NCBI GenBank assembly: GCA_900551105.1
Contig: URUT01000031.1
Coordinates: forward strand, 1 to 15,217
Reading direction: 5' to 3'
Length of the DNA stretch: 15,217 nucleotides
From: an uncultured Mycoplasmatota bacterium
GTDB taxonomy: Bacteria > Bacillota_I > Bacilli_A > RF39 > UBA660
The notes under the pieces were generated by a model. That model did no database searches. It saw only the letters and a program-made list of their open reading frames with translations, and was not told the DNA's origin. The position numbers and the translations under genes are program-made. Below are positions 4,325-10,626 of the stretch, in pieces; positions within the stretch are counted from its first letter, which is position 1; every line of letters begins with the position of its first letter.

Positions 4325-6397
4325 ATGGCAAGAGATGTTTCTATAGATAAAATAAGAAATATAGGTATTATGGCTCACATTGATGCCGGAAAAACTACCA
4401 CTACTGAAAGAATTTTATTCTTAACAGGAATAACTCACCGTATAGGTGAAACTCATGATGGTGAGTCACAAATGGACTGGATGGCCCAAGAACAAGAAAG
4501 AGGTATCACAATAACAAGTGCTGCCACTACTGCTCACTGGAAAGGCTATAGATTAAATATAATTGATACCCCAGGACATGTAGACTTTACTATTGAAGTA
4601 CAAAGAAGTTTAAGAGTATTAGATGGTGCTGTAGCATTAATTGATGCTCAAGCTGGTGTTGAACCTCAAACTGAAACTGTTTGGAGACAAGCAAACGAAT
4701 ATAAAGTTCCTAGAATGATTTGTGCAAACAAAATGGAAAAATTAGGAGCAGATTACTACTATAGTTTAAAAACTATTAAAGAAAGATTAGGAGCAAATGC
4801 TGCTGCTATCATGTTACCAATCGGTAGCGAAGACCATTTTACTGGATATGTTGATTTAGTTGAAATGAAAGCCTATGAGTATGATGGTACAGAAAAACAA
4901 GAATTAAAAGAAATAGAAATTCCAGAAGATATGAAAGCAAAAGCTGAAGAATATAGAACTATATTAATTGAAGCCGTTGTTGAATCAGATGAAAGTCTAA
5001 TGGAAAAATATTTAGAAGGTGAAGAACTTTCAGTTGCTGAATTAAAAGGAGCAATTAGAAAAGCAACTTTAGCAGTAGAATTCTTCCCAGTACTATGCGC
5101 TGATGCCTTAGGAAACAAAGGTACTCATACATTACTAGATGCTATTATTGATTATTTACCAGCACCAACTGACATTGAAGCAATTGAATGTACAGATAAA
5201 AATGGTAATGATATTAAGAGACATCCAAGTGATTCAGAACCATTCACAGCATTAGCATTCAAAATTATGACTGACCCATTTGTTGGACGTCTATCATTCT
5301 TCAGAGTTTACTCAGGAGTACTAAAAGCTGGTTCTTATGTATTAAACTCAACAAAAGGCGAAAAAGAAAGAATTGGTCGTATTCTACAAATGCATGCAAA
5401 TCAACGTAAAGAAATTACTGAAGTTTACGCTGGTGAAATTGCTGCTGCCGTAGGTTTAAAAAATACTACAACTGCTGATACACTTTGTGATGAAAAAGCA
5501 TTTGCAGTTATGAAAGGTATGGAATTCCCTGAACCAGTTATTGATATAGCTATTGAAGCAAAATCTAAAAACGATCAAGACAAAATGGCTATCGCAATTC
5601 AAAAACTAGTCGAAGAAGACCCTACCCTAAGAGTTAAAACTGATGTAGAAACAGGACAAACTGTTTTATCAGGAATGGGTGAATTACACTTAGATATCAT
5701 TATTGATAGAATGAGAAGAGAATTTGGTGTAGAAGTTAACCAAGGTAGACCACAAGTTGCATACCGTGAAACAATCACTCAAACAGCAGAATGCGAAGGT
5801 AAGTACATTAAACAATCAGGTGGTCGTGGACAGTACGGACACGTTTGGATTAAATTTGAACCAAATCCAGGAAAAGGCTACGAATTTGTTGATGCTGTCG
5901 TTGGTGGTGTAGTTCCAAGAGAATACATTCCAGTAACTGATAAAGGCTTACAAGAAGCTATGGCTGGTGGAATCCTAGCTGGATATCCAATGGTTGATGT
6001 TAAAGCAACTTTATTTGATGGTTCATACCATGATGTAGACTCATCAGAAATGGCCTTCAAAATTGCTGCAAGTATGGCTTTAAAAGCTGCAAAAGAAAAA
6101 TGTAAAGCAGTTCTATTAGAACCAATCATGAAAGTAGTAGTAGATACTCCAGAAGAATACATGGGTAATGTAATGGGAGATTTAACTTCTCGTCGTGGTA
6201 GACCACTAGGTCAAGAATCTATTGGTAATGTTCTAAGAATTACAGCTTTAGTTCCATTATCAGAAATGTTTGGTTACATGACTGACTTAAGAAGTAACAC
6301 TCAAGGACGTGCAAACTTCCAAATGGAAAAAGATCACTATGAAGAAGTTCCAAAGTCTATTGCTGAGGAAATTATTAAGAAAAATAGTGTAAATTAA
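4325..6397 (+). CDS. fusA: Elongation factor G
   Basis: A 690-residue translocase GTPase of normal length, encoded in its usual place after rpsG. Domains follow the canonical order: G domain (1-~285), domain II (~300-390), III (~400-475), IV (~480-600, tip loop IKQSGGRGQYGHVW) and V (~605-690). G1 is AHIDAGKTTTTERIL, G2 RGITIT, G3 DTPGHVDFT with the catalytic histidine. Two base-recognition motifs depart from the family: G4 is NKME (135-138; normally NKMD) and the G5 site is CADAL (258-262; normally GSAF or similar), so D260 replaces the serine. The codons are clear (GAA at 4736-4738, GAT at 5102-5104). All other signatures are those of the main EF-G, and no second copy is in view. Ribosome site AGGTGG, partly over the rpsG stop. 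Confidence 0.97.
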   Translation: MARDVSIDKIRNIGIMAHIDAGKTTTTERILFLTGITHRIGETHDGESQMDWMAQEQERGITITSAATTAHWKGYRLNIIDTPGHVDFTIEVQRSLRVLDGAVALIDAQAGVEPQTETVWRQANEYKVPRMICANKMEKLGADYYYSLKTIKERLGANAAAIMLPIGSEDHFTGYVDLVEMKAYEYDGTEKQELKEIEIPEDMKAKAEEYRTILIEAVVESDESLMEKYLEGEELSVAELKGAIRKATLAVEFFPVLCADALGNKGTHTLLDAIIDYLPAPTDIEAIECTDKNGNDIKRHPSDSEPFTALAFKIMTDPFVGRLSFFRVYSGVLKAGSYVLNSTKGEKERIGRILQMHANQRKEITEVYAGEIAAAVGLKNTTTADTLCDEKAFAVMKGMEFPEPVIDIAIEAKSKNDQDKMAIAIQKLVEEDPTLRVKTDVETGQTVLSGMGELHLDIIIDRMRREFGVEVNQGRPQVAYRETITQTAECEGKYIKQSGGRGQYGHVWIKFEPNPGKGYEFVDAVVGGVVPREYIPVTDKGLQEAMAGGILAGYPMVDVKATLFDGSYHDVDSSEMAFKIAASMALKAAKEKCKAVLLEPIMKVVVDTPEEYMGNVMGDLTSRRGRPLGQESIGNVLRITALVPLSEMFGYMTDLRSNTQGRANFQMEKDHYEEVPKSIAEEIIKKNSVN

Positions 6398-6408
6398 TAG
6401 AATAATAC

Positions 6409-6437
6409 TTGAATTATATTCAAGAATTAGATAAAAT
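6409..6437 (+). promoter_or_regulatory. Likely internal promoter and small hairpin before tuf
   Basis: The 70-base gap between fusA and tuf has TTGAAT (6409-6414) and TAAAAT (6432-6437) 17 bp apart, which would give tuf its own supply of transcript. The same place can form a stem, CTTGAAT (6408-6414) with ATTCAAG (6418-6424), and a three-base loop. It has no T-tract, so it is not a terminator; it could instead mark an mRNA processing or stability element. An AGGAGG site (6454-6459) stands eight bases before tuf. Confidence 0.5.
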
Positions 6438-6467
6438 AATCTTGTTAACGAATAGGAGGAAATTTAA

Positions 6468-7634
6468 ATGGCAAGAGAGAAATTCGATCGTAGTAAGCCA
6501 CATGTTAATATTGGTACTATCGGCCACGTAGACCATGGTAAAACAACATTAACTGCTGCTATTACAAAATATTTTGGTGACTTCGTAGATTATGCTGATA
6601 TCGACAAAGCTCCAGAAGAAAGAGAAAGAGGTATTACAATTAATACTGCTCACGTTGAGTATGAAACTGAAAAACGTCATTATGCTCACGTAGACTGCCC
6701 AGGACATGCCGATTATGTTAAAAACATGATTACTGGTGCAGCACAAATGGATGGTGCTATCTTAGTAGTTTCTGCTGCTGATGGTCCTATGCCACAAACT
6801 AGAGAACATATTTTACTTGCTCGTCAAGTAGGAGTTCCTAGAATCGTTGTTTACATGAATAAATGTGATCAAGTTGATGATCCTGAACTACTTGAATTAG
6901 TAGAAATGGAAATTAGAGAATTATTAGGTGAATATGGATATGATTCTGAATGTCCTATCATTAAAGGTTCTGCTCTTAAAGCTTTAGAAGGAGACGAAGC
7001 TGCTGTTCAATCTATTAAAGACTTAATGGCTGCTGTTGATGAATACATCCCAACTCCAGTTAGAGATACTGACAAACCATTCCTAATGAGTATTGAAGAC
7101 GTATTTACTATTTCAGGACGTGGTACTGTTGTTACAGGACGTGTTGAAAGAGGTCAATTAAAACTTAACGATGAAGTTGAAATTGTTGGTCTTAAAGATA
7201 CAAAGAAAACAGTTGCAACTGGAATCGAAATGTTCAGAAAATCTTTAGATTATGCTGAAGCTGGAGATAACGCTGGAGTTTTACTTCGTGGTATCAACCG
7301 TGATGATGTAGAAAGAGGACAAGTACTAGCTAAACCTGGTTCAGTTACTCCACATCATAAATTCAAAGCAAAAGTATACGTACTATCTAAAGAAGAAGGT
7401 GGACGTCATACTCCATTCTTCTCAAACTACAGACCACAATTCTACTTCAGAACTACTGATGTTACTGGTGTAATTGAACTTCCTCAAGGAGTTGAAATGG
7501 TTATGCCTGGTGACAATGTTGATATGACTGTAGAACTAATCAGTAAGGTTGCTTTAGAAAACGGAACTAAGTTCTCAATTCGTGAAGGTGGACGTACTGT
7601 TGGTGCAGGTTCTGTTACTGAAATTATTGAATAA
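6468..7634 (+). CDS. tuf: Elongation factor Tu
   Basis: A 388-residue GTPase that delivers aminoacyl-tRNA to the ribosome. G1 is GHVDHGKT (19-26), G2 RGITINTAHVEY, G3 DCPGHADYVKN with the catalytic histidine, G4 NKCD and G5 GSALKAL, all intact, followed by domain II (SIEDVFTISGRGTVVTGRVERG) and domain III ending GGRTVGAGSVTEIIE. The family is usually 393-397 residues. The loss lies mainly between helix A and switch I: only KYFGDFVDYAD separates TAAIT from IDKAPEE, five residues fewer than in E. coli. It is the last gene of the str operon, ends in a strong terminator, and has CGT and GCT-rich codons typical of highly expressed genes here. Confidence 0.98.
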   Translation: MAREKFDRSKPHVNIGTIGHVDHGKTTLTAAITKYFGDFVDYADIDKAPEERERGITINTAHVEYETEKRHYAHVDCPGHADYVKNMITGAAQMDGAILVVSAADGPMPQTREHILLARQVGVPRIVVYMNKCDQVDDPELLELVEMEIRELLGEYGYDSECPIIKGSALKALEGDEAAVQSIKDLMAAVDEYIPTPVRDTDKPFLMSIEDVFTISGRGTVVTGRVERGQLKLNDEVEIVGLKDTKKTVATGIEMFRKSLDYAEAGDNAGVLLRGINRDDVERGQVLAKPGSVTPHHKFKAKVYVLSKEEGGRHTPFFSNYRPQFYFRTTDVTGVIELPQGVEMVMPGDNVDMTVELISKVALENGTKFSIREGGRTVGAGSVTEIIE

Positions 7635-7635
7635 T

Positions 7636-7668
7636 AAAAAGGCTCACTACAAAGTGAGTTTTTTTTTT
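7636..7668 (+). terminator. Strong intrinsic terminator of the str operon
   Basis: CTCACT (7643-7648) pairs with AGTGAG (7653-7658) around an ACAA loop, extended by two G-U pairs and an A5/T5 flank, then ten T in a row (7659-7668). It starts two bases after the tuf stop. Confidence 0.93.
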
Positions 7669-7695
7669 GACTAATTTTAATAATAATAGTATCAT
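7667..7695 (+). promoter_or_regulatory. Promoter of the YitT gene, built into the tuf terminator tail
   Basis: The -35 TTGACT (7667-7672) uses the last two T of the terminator. TATCAT (7690-7695) is 17 bp away. The expected start near 7702 falls on the AGGTG ribosome site, for a leader of about ten bases. A TATAAT at 7696-7701 is too near the start codon to serve unless the start is leaderless. Confidence 0.65.
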
Positions 7696-7711
7696 TATAA
7701 TAGGTGAAAGT

Positions 7712-8611
7712 ATGTTTAAGATAAAACACACAAAAGAAGAAATATTAGATATAATAAATCATAATAAATTTTTATCTAGATTTATTGTTTTTTTGATTGG
7801 AATTTTCGGAGTATCATTAAACTATAATCTATTTTTCGTACCTAATAAATTAGTTGTAGGTGGCGTAAGTGGTTTATCAATCGTCATAAATCAATTAACG
7901 GGAATCCCCAATACCTATTTCATCTATGGAATGTCTGGTCTTCTTATAATAGTGTCCTTTATCGTGTTAGGTAAAAAACAATCAATCTATACAATAATTG
8001 GAACCGTGTCATATTCTCTAATGGTAACCATTACTGAACCTCTAGCAAATAAAATAAATATTACATTCTCAAATGATTTTCTTCTAATAATAACCATAAT
8101 TATTTTTTACGGAATTTGTGGGGGTCTTGTTTATCGGGCTGGCTTTAATACAGGTGGCTCAGATGTTATAGCAGCGATAGTTTCAAAAACCCTTAAGCTA
8201 GAATTAGGAAAATCAAGTACGATTGTAAATATGATCATTATAGCTACCGGATTTTTAGTTTTTGGTATCAAAAATACAATCTACGCTATTATAATACTTG
8301 TATCATATAACAAAATAGTTGACATGGTTATTCTTGGAATGAACGATAGTAAATTAGTTTTTATAAAATCTAAAGATAGTGACAAAATAGAAAATTATTT
8401 AATTAACAATTTAAATTTAGGCGTATCCGAAATTGCTAGTCATGGCGGTATCTTTACTAAAAAAGAAGCAACATTATTAGTCATTGTTCCATTTAACCTA
8501 TATTATGGACTAAAACATAAAGTACTAGACATAGATGACAAAGCTTTTATCCTAGCTCATGATTGCTACACTGTTACTGGTGGTTACAAGAAAAAGCTAA
8601 TTCCTTTTTAA
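7712..8611 (+). CDS. YitT family membrane protein (DUF161 and DUF2179)
   Basis: A 299-residue protein of a widespread Bacillota family whose transport role is still unsettled. The membrane part (about residues 20-205) has five or more hydrophobic segments and the family phrases NLFFVPNKLVVGGVSGLSIV near the front and YRAGFNTGGSDVIA near the middle. The C-terminal ~75 residues form the soluble DUF2179 domain, ending AHDCYTVTGGYKKK. A longer frame beginning with TTG at 7667 is possible on paper, but it would start inside the terminator and over the -35. The ATG at 7712, preceded by AGGTGAAAG, is chosen instead. It is a single-gene unit: the next gene has its own promoter. Confidence 0.93.
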   Translation: MFKIKHTKEEILDIINHNKFLSRFIVFLIGIFGVSLNYNLFFVPNKLVVGGVSGLSIVINQLTGIPNTYFIYGMSGLLIIVSFIVLGKKQSIYTIIGTVSYSLMVTITEPLANKINITFSNDFLLIITIIIFYGICGGLVYRAGFNTGGSDVIAAIVSKTLKLELGKSSTIVNMIIIATGFLVFGIKNTIYAIIILVSYNKIVDMVILGMNDSKLVFIKSKDSDKIENYLINNLNLGVSEIASHGGIFTKKEATLLVIVPFNLYYGLKHKVLDIDDKAFILAHDCYTVTGGYKKKLIPF

Positions 8612-8620
8612 TAATCTTTA

Positions 8621-8629
8621 TGTTATAAT
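8621..8629 (+). promoter_or_regulatory. Extended -10 promoter of the AAA+ gene
   Basis: TATGTTATAAT (8619-8629) is an extended -10 (TG one base before TATAAT). The -35 position (TTCCTT) is weak, as expected when the TG carries recognition. Expected start near 8636 gives a leader of about 17 bases that includes AAGG (8640-8643). No terminator is visible between the YitT stop at 8611 and this promoter, so some read-through is likely. Confidence 0.7.
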
Positions 8630-8652
8630 AAACAAATGTAAGGCGTGATTTT

Positions 8653-9651
8653 ATGGATAATAACTTAGAAAAATTAGATTTAAATGAAAATTTAGAAGTG
8701 TTAGATATTAAGAGTAATGAAAATGACGAATCTAATAAAATAAGCATAATAAAAAATTATGGAGAAGATTTAACAAAAAGAGAATACATTACTGATCCAG
8801 CAATAGGGCGTGAAAAAGAAATTGGCGAAATGATTTTAGCTTTAATAACACCTGACAAAAGTGCTCTATTAGTAGGTAAACCAGGTATTGGTAAAACCGC
8901 AATAGTTGAAGGATTAGGTTATAAAATTCAAACAGGAAACGTTCCAGATGCCTTAAAAGGCTGGAGTATTATTAAGATTAATATTACAAGTTTACTTGGT
9001 TCAAGCACTGAAGGCGGAAATACTGACTCTAGAATAGAGCTTCTTTTACAAGAACTAAAAAGAACTGAAAAAACTATTCTTTTTATTGATGAAGTTCATC
9101 TTTTAGTAAACAAAAGTACAAGCAATAATAACATAGATTTTGCTAACATGTTAAAACCTATGCTTGATCGTGGAACAATAAAAATGATTGGTGCTACAAC
9201 CACCGAAGAATACGAGGCCTACATCTTAAGAGACCGCGCCTTCCTAAGAAGATTTCAAAAAATTGAAATTGCTGAAGCAACTGGTGAAGTAGTAGTTAAA
9301 ATACTAATGGGAACTTACCCAAAATTTGAAAAAAAATTAGGAGTTAAATTACCATATACTGACTTTCAAAAAGAAAAAATATTTGCTTTCTTAGTAGAAA
9401 TGACTAGCGAATATAAAAGAGTATATGAAATAGCAAGTAGATACCCAGACATAACTTTAACCATCTTAGCAAATGCCTTTAGTTACGCCGTTTATGAAAA
9501 CTCAAAAGAAGTACGTATTAAACACATATACAAAGCCATTTGTAATGCAAGAAATATCTACGAAGATGCTAAAAAGAAAGAAATAGAAAAATTTAAAGTA
9601 GAATTTAAAGACCTAATCGAAGAAGAAAATGTTGATTTATCAGATTATTAA
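8653..9651 (+). CDS. Stand-alone ClpA/ClpB-type D1 AAA+ ATPase
   Basis: A 332-residue single AAA+ module resembling the first ATPase domain of Clp/Hsp100 unfoldases (YGEDLTKREYITDPAIGREKEI). Walker A is GKPGIGKT (75-82), Walker B ILFIDE (142-147), sensor 1 GATTTEEY (180-187) and arginine-finger region RDRAFLRRF (193-201). The first ~35 residues are acidic and asparagine-rich, with no Clp N-domain, and there is no second ATPase ring or ClpP-binding loop. The pore-loop segment that reads KYRGEFEERL in ClpB is here SSTEGGNTDSRIELL: the aromatic residue that grips substrate is missing. It should bind ATP and may oligomerise, but classical unfoldase work is doubtful. Residues ~210-310 form the small helical lid. 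The true partner is unknown; the YitT gene upstream has a separate promoter. Confidence 0.85.
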   Translation: MDNNLEKLDLNENLEVLDIKSNENDESNKISIIKNYGEDLTKREYITDPAIGREKEIGEMILALITPDKSALLVGKPGIGKTAIVEGLGYKIQTGNVPDALKGWSIIKINITSLLGSSTEGGNTDSRIELLLQELKRTEKTILFIDEVHLLVNKSTSNNNIDFANMLKPMLDRGTIKMIGATTTEEYEAYILRDRAFLRRFQKIEIAEATGEVVVKILMGTYPKFEKKLGVKLPYTDFQKEKIFAFLVEMTSEYKRVYEIASRYPDITLTILANAFSYAVYENSKEVRIKHIYKAICNARNIYEDAKKKEIEKFKVEFKDLIEEENVDLSDY

Positions 9652-9672
9652 AAAGCCCTAGTGGCTTTTTTT
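9651..9672. terminator. Shared two-way terminator between convergent genes
   Basis: AAAAGCC (9651-9657) pairs with GGCTTTT (9663-9669) with loop CTAGT. Rightward transcripts meet T-tract 9666-9672; leftward ones meet five U from 9654-9650. The stop codon of the minus-strand gene (TAG, 9658-9660) lies in the loop, so its last codons KKSH are part of the terminator. Confidence 0.88.
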
Positions 9673-10560
9673 GTAGTATTTACCTTGGTAGGATTTATCC
9701 TTTTTTAACTTTTTAACTACACCATTTAAAATATTAATTTTTTCCCTAGCCCAAGTTGGTGCAACCAGCTTTTCGGCCATAGTCTCACCCGTAAGTCTAT
9801 GAACAACTATATTAGGGCTTAATATTTCTAACTGCTTACACACAATATTTATATATTGATTCATACTCATCAGTTCAAATTTTCCATCTAAATACAGTTT
9901 TTCTAATACTGTTTTCTTAGCAACATATAAATTATGAATTTTAATTCCATCAATCTCTAAATCATTTAAATGCCTAATAGTTTCTAGCATCATATCTTCA
10001 GTTTCAAAAGGCAAACCATCTATAATATGAACAACAACGTTAATTGAAGCTTCTTTTAACCTCTTAACCATTTTATCAAAACTTTCTAAATCATGGCCTC
10101 TATTAATAAATTTTAATGTTTCATTATGAATAGACTGCAACCCTAATTCAACAGTAAGAAAAGTCTTCTTATTTAATTCTTCTAAAAACTTAAAACAATC
10201 ATCACTAATGCAGTCACATCTAGTTCCAATTGAAATTCCAATAACATCTTCAAAAGAAAGCACTTCTAAAAATTTTTCTCTTAAAACACTGGTAGGTGCA
10301 TAAGTATTTGTGTAACTTCCAAAATACGCTATAAACTTAGCATCCGACCATTTATTTTTTACCACAAGCTTTTGATCTTCATACTGCTGTTTTAACGTCT
10401 TTGTAACTTCACCAGCAAACTCATCACTACCAGTACAAAATATGCACCCACTGCCACCATTTTCTCTATTAGGACAACTAAAACCACCATTAAATGCCAG
10501 CTTAGCAACCTTACAGCCAAATTTCTTTTTATAAAAATCAGTTAAATTATAATAATACAT
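9658..10560 (-). CDS. Radical SAM protein, TIGR01212 family (YhcC/YtqA-like)
   Basis: A 300-residue radical SAM enzyme related to E. coli YhcC and B. subtilis YtqA, which have no agreed reaction. From the chosen start, cysteines C29, C39 and C42 (GGFSCPNRENGGSGCIFC) form a CX9CX2C iron-sulfur motif like that of Elp3, not the common CX3CX2C. Then come AYFGSYTNTYAP, IGTRCDCISDD, ELGLQSIHNETLKFINRGHD, HIIDGLPFET, DGIKIHNLYV and VHRLTG, all typical of the family. Three ATGs are possible (10575, 10566, 10560). The first abuts a -10 element (TAAAAT, minus strand) and would not be transcribed, so 10560 is preferred; none has a good ribosome site. It faces the AAA+ gene and is divergent from the next gene. 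Confidence 0.93.
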   Translation of the reverse strand: MYYYNLTDFYKKKFGCKVAKLAFNGGFSCPNRENGGSGCIFCTGSDEFAGEVTKTLKQQYEDQKLVVKNKWSDAKFIAYFGSYTNTYAPTSVLREKFLEVLSFEDVIGISIGTRCDCISDDCFKFLEELNKKTFLTVELGLQSIHNETLKFINRGHDLESFDKMVKRLKEASINVVVHIIDGLPFETEDMMLETIRHLNDLEIDGIKIHNLYVAKKTVLEKLYLDGKFELMSMNQYINIVCKQLEILSPNIVVHRLTGETMAEKLVAPTWAREKINILNGVVKKLKKDKSYQGKYYKKSH

Positions 10561-10575
10561 AAACATCACAAACAT

Positions 10576-10586
10576 ATTTTAACATA
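10576..10586 (-). promoter_or_regulatory. Extended -10 promoter of the radical SAM gene (minus strand)
   Basis: Read on the minus strand the sequence is TATGTTAAAAT: TG one base before a TAAAAT -10 (10581-10576). Start of transcription is expected near 10569, leaving a leader of under ten bases to the ATG at 10560. It overlaps the likely -35 of the divergent gene, so the two promoters may compete. Confidence 0.5.
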
Positions 10587-10608
10587 GAGCTTGCAAGTAT
10601 GCTATAAT
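10579..10608 (+). promoter_or_regulatory. Promoter of the 528-residue membrane protein gene
   Basis: TATGCTATAAT (10598-10608) is an extended -10. TTAACA (10579-10584) is 18 bp upstream as a partial -35. Expected start near 10615 is one base before AGGAGG (10616-10621), which is five bases from the ATG. Confidence 0.7.
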
Positions 10609-10626
10609 ATTTACTAGGAGGAAACT

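Noticed and set aside
6408..6424. Terminator between fusA and tuf
   Set aside because: The 7-bp stem has no T-tract after it, so it is at most a processing or stability element.
7667..7711. Longer start (TTG at 7667) for the YitT gene
   Set aside because: It would begin in the terminator T-tract and over the -35. The ATG at 7712 has a ribosome site at the right distance and the family start fits.
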